Assembly (NCBI RefSeq): GCF_003710805.1
Contig: NZ_RHHB01000032.1
Location: 1-37,791 of the forward strand
Length of the DNA: 37,791 nt
Direction of reading: 5' to 3'
From: Agromyces tardus
GTDB lineage: Bacteria; Actinomycetota; Actinomycetes; Actinomycetales; Microbacteriaceae
The notes under the pieces are model-generated. The model did no database searches and was not told the origin of the DNA. It was given only the letters and a program-made list of their open reading frames with translations. Below, one piece after another: positions 16,898 to 23,514 of this stretch (position 1 is its first letter; each line of letters begins with the position of its first letter). The translations under genes and the position numbers were made by a program.

Positions 16898-18694
16898 TTG
16901 AAACGAACTCTCGCGGCGCTCGTGGCCGCACCCCTGCTCGTCGCTGCCTTGGTGACAGCCCCGATCGCGGCCAACGCGGTCGCGCCCGGCGAAACCACGA
17001 CGCCCGCGGCGCTGCTCGCGGAGCTCATCGTCGCAACGCCGTCCTCGGTTACCTACAACCGCGATCTGTTCGCCGAAGGCATCGACGCTGACGGCGACGG
17101 CTGCAACACCCGACGTGAGGTGCTGCAGGCGGAGTCGCTCGTCCCGGTCACAATCGCCGCAGGTTGCGACATCACCGCGGGTGAATGGTTCTCCTGGTAC
17201 GAGGGCGTCACCCAGACCGACCCGGCGCTGCTCGAGATGGACCACCTCGTCGCATTGAAGGAGGCGTGGATCTCCGGTGCGTGGGCGTGGACTGACCAAC
17301 AGCGGTCTGACTACGCGAACGATCTGGACGTCGATGAGACTCTCACGGTCGTGACGGGCGCGGAGAACACCGCGAAGAGTGCGTACGACCCGGCGCAGTG
17401 GATTCCGTCGTACACGCCGTCACGCTGCGAGTACGCCAGCGACTGGGTGGTCGTGAAGTACCGATGGAACCTCACGATCGACACCGCCGAGAAGTCGGCC
17501 CTGCAGTCGCTCATCAGCGACTACTGCGGTGCTAGCACCGTCGTCGTGCCCCCGGTGCGCACGGACACGGTCCCGTCTGCGCCGTCCGAGGGGAGCGTCA
17601 ATCCGCTGCCCGCCGGAACATATCGCCTTGCAGGCGCTGACCGGTACGCCACCGCGGTCGCGGTCTCCGCCCGCTTCAACCCGGGCGTGCCTGTCGTGTA
17701 CGTCGCAGCTGGCACCAACTACCCTGATGCGCTTTCGGCTTCGGCACTCGCAGGCGCGAAGTCCAGTCCTCTCCTGCTCGTTCAGCCGACCGCAATTCCG
17801 AGCGTGGTCTTGAACGAGATCAAGCGGCTCGCCCCGCAGAAGATCGTGATCGCGGGCGGTGTGGGCGCGGTTTCCGCTGGCGTTGCGGCAGCGCTCAGCG
17901 CCATCGCGCCGGTTGAGCGGGCTGCGGGTGCGGACCGCTACGAGACCAGCCGCATCCTCGCTCAGACAGCGGGGCTGCCATCATCGGGCATTGCATACGT
18001 CGCGACCGGCCGGGCCTTCCCAGATGCCCTCAGTGCATCGGGAGCAGCCGGAACGATCAACGCACCGGTGCTCCTTGTCGATGGGTTGGCCACGTCGGCG
18101 AACGCGAGCACCGTTGGCACGCTCAACAACCTCGGAACCTCGACCGTGCGTATCGCTGGAGGAACCGGTGTCGTTACCACGAGTTACGAGAACTCGCTGA
18201 AGTCGAAGTATCCGACCGTTCAGCGTTATGCGGGCGCTGACAGGTACGCGACCGGTGTGGCCGTCAACCAGAGTGTGTTCAGCAGTGCGTCGACGGTCTA
18301 TCTGGCAGTCGGTACGGGTTTCGCTGACGCCCTCGCCGGGGGTGCGCTGGCCGGGGCGACGTCGTCTCCGCTGTTCATCGTGACCGGGACATGCATTCCG
18401 CCAGTCGTCAAGAACCAGATCACCGCGCTGAACCCGAGCACGGTGGTGCTCCTTGGTGGTACGGGATCTTTGAGCAACGCTGTCGCATCGCTGACGGAGT
18501 GCGCTACTTCCACGCCGCCGCCCGGACCCACGACGCCCGCGAACCCGGGCGACACCAAGAACTGCAGTGATTTCTCCACGTGGAGCGCTGCACAGAGCTG
18601 GTTCAACTACTACTACCCGTACTACGGCGACATCGCGAAGCTCGACTTCGACAACGACAAGATCGCGTGCGAGTCACTACCCGGCGCACCCTGA
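16898..18694 (+). CDS. Secreted HNH (DUF1524-type) nuclease with cell-wall-binding repeats and an excalibur domain
   Basis: The 598-residue protein starts at TTG with GGAG 6 bases upstream. A signal peptide (1-29, cleavage near ANAVA) leads into a secreted HNH nuclease domain (about 35-212) with DADGDGCNTRREVL, the catalytic-type MDHLVAL (D115, H116), GAENTAKSA (N157) and YDPAQW. Three cell-wall-binding type 2 repeats follow (about 242-335, 336-432, 433-530), each with AGADRYxT and PDALSAS-like motifs. A Pro-rich linker leads to a C-terminal excalibur calcium-binding motif (LDFDNDKIACES). It is therefore expected to be exported, held on the cell wall and to cut extracellular nucleic acid, possibly incoming phage DNA or DNA for competition or nutrition. 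It is followed by a strong terminator. The three-part combination on a phage-like element is unusual. Confidence 0.88.
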   Translation: MKRTLAALVAAPLLVAALVTAPIAANAVAPGETTTPAALLAELIVATPSSVTYNRDLFAEGIDADGDGCNTRREVLQAESLVPVTIAAGCDITAGEWFSWYEGVTQTDPALLEMDHLVALKEAWISGAWAWTDQQRSDYANDLDVDETLTVVTGAENTAKSAYDPAQWIPSYTPSRCEYASDWVVVKYRWNLTIDTAEKSALQSLISDYCGASTVVVPPVRTDTVPSAPSEGSVNPLPAGTYRLAGADRYATAVAVSARFNPGVPVVYVAAGTNYPDALSASALAGAKSSPLLLVQPTAIPSVVLNEIKRLAPQKIVIAGGVGAVSAGVAAALSAIAPVERAAGADRYETSRILAQTAGLPSSGIAYVATGRAFPDALSASGAAGTINAPVLLVDGLATSANASTVGTLNNLGTSTVRIAGGTGVVTTSYENSLKSKYPTVQRYAGADRYATGVAVNQSVFSSASTVYLAVGTGFADALAGGALAGATSSPLFIVTGTCIPPVVKNQITALNPSTVVLLGGTGSLSNAVASLTECATSTPPPGPTTPANPGDTKNCSDFSTWSAAQSWFNYYYPYYGDIAKLDFDNDKIACESLPGAP

Positions 18695-18700
18695 CCGATG

Positions 18701-18743
18701 AACAATCGCCCCTCCCTGGCTCCGGCTAGGGAGGGGCATTGTT
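18701..18743. terminator. Strong bidirectional terminator after the secreted nuclease gene
   Basis: A 16-bp stem (18701-18717 with 18728-18743, one bulged base) with a 10-base loop. One side begins AACAAT and the other ends ATTGTTGTTT, giving a T-rich tail on the plus strand and one on the minus strand, so it can serve both the nuclease gene and the leftward wHTH gene. Confidence 0.85.
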
Positions 18744-18750
18744 GTTTGCC

Positions 18751-18963
18751 TCAGCGAAGTTCGCTCGTATCCGAGGTGCGGAAGCCCACGAGGCGGCTGC
18801 GGCCATCCACGCATCGGCGCTCAAGCCTCAAGAGCCCTGCACGCTCAAGCCCATGCGCTGCCCGACGCAACCCCGCATCCTCGAGCAGTACACCGGACCC
18901 GACTGATAGCGCATCGAGCTCGCTCAAGATGAGTCGCTGCACAGGACCCAGACCACGTGACAT
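18751..18963 (-). CDS. Small winged-helix-like protein
   Basis: The 70-residue product (MSRGLGPVQRLILSELD... GLERAGLLRLERRCVDGR... LVGFRTSD) has the look of a winged helix: a helix 1, a poorly conserved helix 2, a recognition-type helix ending ERAGLLRL and a basic wing. Similar MSRGLG-starting proteins are known to me from actinobacterial mobile elements, but this was not checked. It is the last gene of the leftward set, 265 bp after the capsid gene, and probably regulates the element. No clear ribosome-binding site is visible. Confidence 0.6.
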   Translation of the reverse strand: MSRGLGPVQRLILSELDALSVGSGVLLEDAGLRRAAHGLERAGLLRLERRCVDGRSRLVGFRTSDTSELR

Positions 18964-19049
18964 TCGAGAGCACCCCTAAGTGATGCGTCAGAGAAGAAAA
19001 ACGCGGGGAGAGAAAGCGGAAGACTGCGGGGTCAGCCGTTGGTCGAGAT

Positions 19050-19112
19050 CCAGAAAAAAACCGCGGTCATTCGTTGCGCGGGGGGCGGTGCCGTTGTGTG
19101 GTCGCCGCCCCC
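19050..19112 (-). terminator. Hairpin and T-run after the capsid gene
   Basis: GGGGGCGG (19081-19088) pairs with CCGCCCCC (19105-19112). On the minus strand the stem is followed after about 20 bases by CCGCGG and a run of seven T. It probably ends the leftward capsid transcript. The rest of 18964-19228 shows no coding potential I trust. Confidence 0.5.
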
Positions 19113-19228
19113 GTGTGGCGCTGCAGGTGTCACTGGGAGGCTTAAGGGACCTCGCTCGGCCTGCATCCGTTCCGCTTTCGAGGCACTTGCTGACCTCGTG
19201 CGGTGTGGTTGACGCCGGACTATGGGTC

Positions 19229-20491
19229 TCAGGTGGCGCTGTGCTGGAAATACTTCACTGCGCCGGTGGTGTCTACGAGGGCACCGTCGAGTCGGGCGAG
19301 ACCGCGGAACGTGATCAGGTCCTTGTCGAAAGCGAAGTCGCTCGAGCGTTCGAAGCGGAGCCCGTTGACCTGTCGCACCCAGTAGCGGCTGATGTCACCG
19401 AACACGACAGACTTCGCATTTGCAGCCATCGCGGGCATCGTCGGGTCGGTGTAGACGGGGCGACCCAGGAGGGTGCCCGAGGAACCGGAACCGGGGATGA
19501 CCTCGGGGCTGAACACGTAGTTGCCGGTCGAGTCGCGGAGCTTCTTGATCGCGTTGAGGGTGGAGTTCCGCATGAGCCACGCAGCCGACTGCGAACGGGC
19601 GTACGGTTCCGCGAGTGAACCCGCGAGGTCGATCAGGAGGTCGCCTCCCTGCCCTGCAGTGGTCTGCGCACCGAACGACGTTGCCGTACCCGTGGGGCCG
19701 GTCACGCCGAGCGTGGCGTCGGTGAGGACGCCTCGGGGCTGTCCGGTACCGGTGCCGGTGATCGCGTGGGCACCAAACCCGTTGCCGATCGCGACCCCGG
19801 ACTGCTCTGCAAGGAACCCTTCGAGGTCGAACGCAGCGTCCTCGGCGAGTTCCTGGGAGATCTGGACGAGGAAGCCGTACTTGTACGAGCCGAGCGTGAT
19901 CGAGCCGAGTGTCGGGTCGGAGGTCGGAATGATGCTGCCCTCGGTGACTATGCCCGCGGTGCTGAACGCCGTCGACTTAGGGATCTTGACCGGTTCGCCG
20001 TTGTCATGCTGGATGACGGTTGCGCCGGCCGCGAGGATCGAGCTCGACTCGACCAGGTGCCGCTGGATGCGAGACCAGAAGTTGCCTACCAGGCCGCTGC
20101 CGCTAGTGGTGATCAGCGCACGCTGCTCGATTCCGGGCTGGAAGCCCGACCGGCGCTCGTTGTCCGGAATGGTGATCTCGATGGGCGCGAGCGACCGCTG
20201 CAGGATCGACTCACGGAATTTCTCGCCGACCTCGGACTCGACATGCCGACCGGAGCTGCCACCCAAAAGGGAGGTCATGGCGCGCTCCGAAGTCTTGTCG
20301 GTGCGCTGCCGCTCGTCCACCATGTTGATGCGCTCACGGAGGCTTTCGAGGTCCCCGGTCAGGTCGCGGTAATGCGCCTCCTCGGAGGAGGTGAGGTCAC
20401 GCTTTTCGTTCTGCGCACGGTCGAGGATCGCCTTAGCGTCGCTCCACGCCGAGTCGCGAAGCTCGATCAATTTCTTGCGGTAATCGCTCAT
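19229..20491 (-). CDS. HK97-fold major capsid protein
   Basis: The 420-residue protein is a phage major capsid protein of the HK97 family. Residues 1-75 are a charged coiled-coil scaffold-like (delta) region (KKLIELRDSAWSDAKAILDR... LESLRERINMVDERQ). The capsid domain follows (about 120-420), with ITTSGSGLVGNFWSRI, KIPKSTAFSTAGIVTEGS, SYKYGFLVQISQELAEDA, GTGTGQPRGVL, AAWLMRNSTLNAIKKLRD, LLGRPVYTDPTMP and VVFGDISRYWVRQVNGL in the usual order. It seems full length. The start at 20491 lies 8 bases after the previous gene. No protease, portal or terminase is nearby, so it cannot build a virion alone; it may redirect or resize helper capsids, or be a relic. Confidence 0.93.
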   Translation of the reverse strand: MSDYRKKLIELRDSAWSDAKAILDRAQNEKRDLTSSEEAHYRDLTGDLESLRERINMVDERQRTDKTSERAMTSLLGGSSGRHVESEVGEKFRESILQRSLAPIEITIPDNERRSGFQPGIEQRALITTSGSGLVGNFWSRIQRHLVESSSILAAGATVIQHDNGEPVKIPKSTAFSTAGIVTEGSIIPTSDPTLGSITLGSYKYGFLVQISQELAEDAAFDLEGFLAEQSGVAIGNGFGAHAITGTGTGQPRGVLTDATLGVTGPTGTATSFGAQTTAGQGGDLLIDLAGSLAEPYARSQSAAWLMRNSTLNAIKKLRDSTGNYVFSPEVIPGSGSSGTLLGRPVYTDPTMPAMAANAKSVVFGDISRYWVRQVNGLRFERSSDFAFDKDLITFRGLARLDGALVDTTGAVKYFQHSAT

Positions 20492-20499
20492 GTGCTGTG

Positions 20500-20904
20500 T
20501 CACTTTCTCGATGCTTTGAAGTGTTCCGCTGCCTCGCGGGAGATCCGCCAGCGGCCAGCGACCTGAACCGCGTCCAATCGACCGGTGACGCATGCCCTGC
20601 GAACGCCCCGATCAGTCATCCCGACCCGGCTAGCCACCTGCCCTGTGCTCAGCCACTCAGAGGATGCGGCGAGTTCCGGTTTCGGGGCGACGACAGTTCC
20701 GGTAGCGGACTTCTGCCACGTCAGCGACCCGACCCGGATTGCCGTCATAACCGCGTCGATCTCAGCGTCACGGCCCCGCCACTCGCGCCAGACATCCTCC
20801 AGATGCGCATGCCGGATGAGGAAGTGACACACGCGCGCCGGAACAACGATTGTCTGCCCCTCAGCGAGCACATACCGTTCCGTGAAGATCAGTCGCCCCG
20901 TCAC
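20500..20904 (-). CDS. Element protein with a C-terminal excisionase-type helix-turn-helix
   Basis: The 134-residue protein begins with an unrecognised region (about 1-75, VWREWRGRDAEIDAVMTAIRVGSL) and ends with a helix-turn-helix of the MerR/excisionase type (WLSTGQVASRVGMTDRGVRR, then GRLDAVQVAGRWRISREAAEHF). The start is GTG, overlapping the preceding stop as GTGA. Its position directly before the capsid gene suggests control of that gene, or it may be the recombination directionality factor for the serine integrase; neither can be settled from sequence. Confidence 0.75.
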   Translation of the reverse strand: MTGRLIFTERYVLAEGQTIVVPARVCHFLIRHAHLEDVWREWRGRDAEIDAVMTAIRVGSLTWQKSATGTVVAPKPELAASSEWLSTGQVASRVGMTDRGVRRACVTGRLDAVQVAGRWRISREAAEHFKASRK

Positions 20905-21191
20905 GAGGCGTCCCCGTTGATGAGTGCAGCGACCTCTCCGCGCATCTGGATCATGGTGCGGACTTCCTCAGCGTGGGGATGCGCATCCACCAGGCCGTCG
21001 AAGCTGTACAACAGCTCCCCGATGACATGGCACAGGAACCCGACCCGCGTCACATTGTCGGAGCCTGCCTGCCCGGACAGCAGCAGCCGCACGAGGTATT
21101 GCAGACGGTCCTCCAAGTCATGATCCATGGCCGTCAGACGGTGAGTCACGCTCTGCACGAACCCGTGGTCGATGCTCAGGTCGGCACTCAT
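20901..21191 (-). CDS. Element protein of unknown function, 96 residues
   Basis: A mostly helical soluble protein (MSADLSIDHGFVQSVTHRLT... LEDRLQYLVRLLLSGQ ... HAEEVRTMIQMRGEVAAL). No family recognised. It overlaps its neighbours at both ends (ATGA upstream, GTGA downstream), and no good ribosome-binding site precedes it, so its translation probably depends on that of the tiny upstream frame. Confidence 0.65.
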   Translation of the reverse strand: MSADLSIDHGFVQSVTHRLTAMDHDLEDRLQYLVRLLLSGQAGSDNVTRVGFLCHVIGELLYSFDGLVDAHPHAEEVRTMIQMRGEVAALINGDAS

Positions 21192-21271
21192 GAGCCAGCC
21201 ACCATTCGCCCCGAAAAAAAGGCATGACTCGCGTGTACGGGTCGGATCTGCGTGGCCGAAAACGCGCTCAT
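21188..21271 (-). CDS. Possible 27-residue coupling peptide
   Basis: A 27-codon frame fills exactly the gap between the zinc-ribbon gene and the 96-residue gene, sharing ATGA with both. AGGA lies about 9 bases before its ATG. It contains a run of seven T (Phe-Phe) on the coding strand. The peptide itself (MSAFSATQIRPVHASHAFF) is unremarkable. It may serve to carry ribosomes to the next start and not as a functional product. Confidence 0.4.
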   Translation of the reverse strand: MSAFSATQIRPVHASHAFFSGRMVAGS

Positions 21272-21414
21272 GCTGTTGCTTCCTGCATGTTGGGGCAGGT
21301 GGTGTCGTGGGTGACTTGCAGCACGTAGATGCGCTGTGTGAGTTGCACGAGTCGGGTGGTGGAGTTGCAGTCGGGGCAGCGGTACGTGAGTCCGGCTGTC
21401 GTGTAGGCGGGCAT
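21268..21414 (-). CDS. 48-residue zinc-ribbon protein
   Basis: A short frame with a Cys-x2-Cys knuckle (YRCPDCNSTTRLVQL) and a third Cys in HDTTCPN; His36 or a partner could complete a zinc site. It starts within the stop codon of the ATPase gene (ATGA) and ends within the start of the next frame, which supports it as a real coupled gene. Small zinc ribbons are common in phage early regions; function unknown. Confidence 0.6.
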   Translation of the reverse strand: MPAYTTAGLTYRCPDCNSTTRLVQLTQRIYVLQVTHDTTCPNMQEATA

Positions 21415-22442
21415 CACGCCACCTCTTCCAAAGTGGGTGTAGGAAGTGCGGATTGTGTAGGTTCCTCACTCAGGGTTCCTACGGTTCCCACACTCCCTAC
21501 AGGGGTATACAGGCCACGGGTGGGGCGGTTGATGCGGCCGCTTTCGAATGCTCGGAGAAGGTACGTGCCTGCATCCTTCGACGTGAGCCGGAGCGCTTCG
21601 GCGACATCCGCTGCGCGCACGCCTGCCGGGTTCTCGTTGACGTAGCTGACGACTTCCGCAGAGCGTTCGCCGAGTCCCGATGTCGTGCGGGTTTCTGCGA
21701 GGGCGGCAGCAGCGGACTTGAGGTCGTTGCCGTCGAGCCGCCACTTCCCATCGACCAGCTCGACCTGATACTGGCCTTCGGCGGCGTCGCGGCTGGTGAC
21801 AGACAGGCTTCCCGCGGATTCTGCTCGGCCGCGTCGGAGCACGAGGATCGAGTCGGCGCTTCCTGCGAGGCCCTGAGTGCCGGAGACCGAGTCGAGGAAG
21901 TCGTCTCCTTGTGCCTTGCGGGTGTGGTGCACGACGATCAGTGCGGCGCCGGGATTCCCGTCAACGATGCCTTTCAGCGCTCCACCGACTCGGTAGTCGC
22001 GCTGGTAGTCGGATTCACCGGCTTGTGCCGACGGCATGACTTTCCCAAGGGTGTCGAGGATCACGACGGGGTTCTCGCCGGGGAAGTCGTCAACCCATGC
22101 CTGAATGGTGCTCAGTACGTCGCCCTGGGGGACGCTGGTGCCGAAGAACAGTCGGTGCGGGGCGTGGGTTACACCGAGCACTCTGAGGCGGTCCTGGAGG
22201 CGTCTGGGGCCGTCTTCGAGGGCGAGGTACAGCACCGGGCGTGCGGGGCCGGTGTGGATCGTCTCGAGGATCGATGAGCCCGACGACACAGCGACGGCGA
22301 GGTCAAGCACGAGCCAGCTCTTGCCCGTCTTCGGTGCGGCTACGAGGAGCGTCATGCCCTCGGGAATCACCCCGGGCACGACGTACTGCAGCGGCGGGAA
22401 CTCTTGTTCCATGAGCCACACGGCGGAGAACGTCTGGCTCAT
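21414..22442 (-). CDS. RecA-like (AAA_25/RepA-type) ATPase with a C-terminal winged helix
   Basis: The 342-residue protein has Walker A VAAPKTGKSW (K41, S42), an acidic strand LYLALEDG, Walker B NPVVILDTLGK and the sensor ALIVVHHTRKAQG, all typical of RepA/DnaB-like hexameric ATPases of plasmids and phages. The C-terminal part (about 255-342) looks like a winged helix (AADVAEALRLTSKDAGTYLLRAFESGRI). It is most likely the element's replication helicase or loader, acting on DNA in the cytoplasm. No primase is present in the element. It is coupled by ATGA at both ends. Confidence 0.82.
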   Translation of the reverse strand: MSQTFSAVWLMEQEFPPLQYVVPGVIPEGMTLLVAAPKTGKSWLVLDLAVAVSSGSSILETIHTGPARPVLYLALEDGPRRLQDRLRVLGVTHAPHRLFFGTSVPQGDVLSTIQAWVDDFPGENPVVILDTLGKVMPSAQAGESDYQRDYRVGGALKGIVDGNPGAALIVVHHTRKAQGDDFLDSVSGTQGLAGSADSILVLRRGRAESAGSLSVTSRDAAEGQYQVELVDGKWRLDGNDLKSAAAALAETRTTSGLGERSAEVVSYVNENPAGVRAADVAEALRLTSKDAGTYLLRAFESGRINRPTRGLYTPVGSVGTVGTLSEEPTQSALPTPTLEEVA

Positions 22443-22747
22443 CGGGTGCCCCCGTCCGTCGCGACGAATACGCGCCAGTAGTCCTCAGCGGCTTCTCGCA
22501 TTCGCCGCAGTCGGATATCCGTGAGTTGGGTGCCGGGGTTCGTCCAGAGCTCGTAATACCGATCGCGCTCGTGCTCGGTGTTACGCAGCCTCTCAAGTAC
22601 TGACTCGACGCCGTGCGCGTGACCGATCGTGTAAAAACCGGCCAGGGCGGGGGTGAGTTCGTGCAGGGCGATCTCGCCGGTGATGAGCCGCCAGAGGGTC
22701 GCGTCGAGTGCCTTCTCGACAGTCGCGCCGATCTTGTCGGCGCTCAT
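22439..22747 (-). CDS. Element protein of unknown function, 102 residues
   Basis: A helical, soluble protein (ATLWRLITGEIALHELTPAL ... RRMREAAEDYWRVFVATD) with no recognised motif. GGAGG lies 6 bases before the ATG. It overlaps the genes on both sides by ATGA. Its place before the ATPase suggests a replication or regulatory partner. Confidence 0.65.
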   Translation of the reverse strand: MSADKIGATVEKALDATLWRLITGEIALHELTPALAGFYTIGHAHGVESVLERLRNTEHERDRYYELWTNPGTQLTDIRLRRMREAAEDYWRVFVATDGGTR

Positions 22748-22947
22748 CGTGCACCTCCACGGAGAAGGGCGGCGATGCGGGCACGCTGTTCAGGCGAGAG
22801 CGGCGGGGCTTCGGCTACAACCCGGGCAACGTGGTCGGCGAGCCGCTCCGCTTTCAGGTTGCGGCGGGCTTCGACAAGGTCGGGATCGTCATGGGTACGG
22901 GATCGAGAGAGTGAAGCGACACGGGCGCGTTCAGCGGTCCATGACAT
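22744..22947 (-). CDS. Element protein of unknown function, 67 residues
   Basis: The start was placed at the ATG at 22947, which has GGGAGG 7 bases upstream; an in-frame ATG six codons earlier lies within the ribosome-binding site. The product is small, charged and helical (SWTAERARVASLSRSRTHDD ... HVARVVAEAPPLSPEQRARI). No family recognised. Its ribosome-binding site is in one arm of a long inverted repeat, so its translation, and that of the coupled genes after it, may be controlled. Confidence 0.6.
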   Translation of the reverse strand: MSWTAERARVASLSRSRTHDDPDLVEARRNLKAERLADHVARVVAEAPPLSPEQRARIAALLRGGAR

Positions 22948-22953
22948 GAGAAA

Positions 22954-22992
22954 GCCTCCCAGCAAGGAATATGCATTCCTCCGCTGAGAGGC
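22954..22992 (-). promoter_or_regulatory. Nested inverted repeat covering a ribosome-binding site
   Basis: Outer arms GCCTCCCAGC (22954-22963) and GCTGAGAGGC (22983-22992) pair at 9 of 10 positions; inner arms GGAAT (22966-22970) and ATTCC (22975-22979) pair perfectly. On the minus-strand RNA, the GGGAGG of the next gene lies in the downstream arm, and a second GGAGG with an AUG lies in the loop. It stands at the head of the coupled gene chain, so it could be an RNA switch or an operator. Confidence 0.55.
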
Positions 22993-23032
22993 AGTCTTTG
23001 TGCTTGGGTCAGGCGCTCAAGCTCGCTTCCTT

Positions 23033-23365
23033 TCACTGTATAGCTTCCAGCTCCGATAGTTCGACAACCTCGGCCCCGGCGTGTCGTTTCTGCTCAAGCA
23101 GCGTCTCGAGCGCGTCGTCTCTAACCACCACGGTTCGTTTGCACAGCTTGCATGAGAACCGGTAACGGTCGCGACTGTCGGCGGATTGGGGCCTGCTGTG
23201 GTCGAGGGCGTGCAGGGCAGTGTTCTCTGCCAGCGCGATGCGAACATTGCGGTTGTATCGAGCTAGGTCCCATCCTCGTTGCGTTCGGACCAATTTCTCG
23301 ATGGTCGCGCGCTTGTTCCGAGCGTGGCGCGCATCGGTGCAGACAATTAGCAGCGTTTCGGGCAT
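23033..23365 (-). CDS. Element protein with a Cys-x2-Cys motif, 110 residues
   Basis: The product has a basic N-terminal half (MPETLLIVCTDARHARNKRA... ARYNRNVRIALAENTALH) and a central CKLC motif in a beta-like context (YRFSCKLCKRTVVVRDD), suggesting one half of a zinc site. GGAGG lies 8 bases before the ATG. It sits between the integrase and the coupled chain. Such small proteins recur in actinophage early regions, but I cannot name the function. Confidence 0.65.
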   Translation of the reverse strand: MPETLLIVCTDARHARNKRATIEKLVRTQRGWDLARYNRNVRIALAENTALHALDHSRPQSADSRDRYRFSCKLCKRTVVVRDDALETLLEQKRHAGAEVVELSELEAIQ

Positions 23366-23391
23366 GGGTTGGGCCTCCTCGTTTGGGTGGG

Positions 23392-23422
23392 GCCCCGGCC
23401 CGCAAAGGTCTCGGGCCGGGGC
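23392..23422. terminator. 11-bp GC hairpin downstream of the integrase gene
   Basis: Perfect arms GCCCCGGCCCG (23392-23402) and CGGGCCGGGGC (23412-23422) with a 9-base loop. A second, shorter hairpin (CCCGGC/GCCGGG, 23487-23505) lies just after the integrase stop. Together they probably separate integrase transcription from the rest of the leftward genes. The remainder of 23366-23514 shows nothing else. Confidence 0.55.
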
Positions 23423-23514
23423 AAGTGCTGTGTCTACGCTTCGGGCTGGCTCTCGTTCACCGGCACGAACACCCCATGCATGCGGGCCCGGCGCTACGGG
23501 CCGGGGGCGTTTCC

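Noticed and set aside
18964..19228. Short frames in the 265-bp gap between the winged-helix and capsid genes
   Set aside because: They lack ribosome-binding sites and plausible composition; the gap is better explained by a terminator hairpin and T-run, and possibly a packaging or regulatory site that cannot be recognised by eye.
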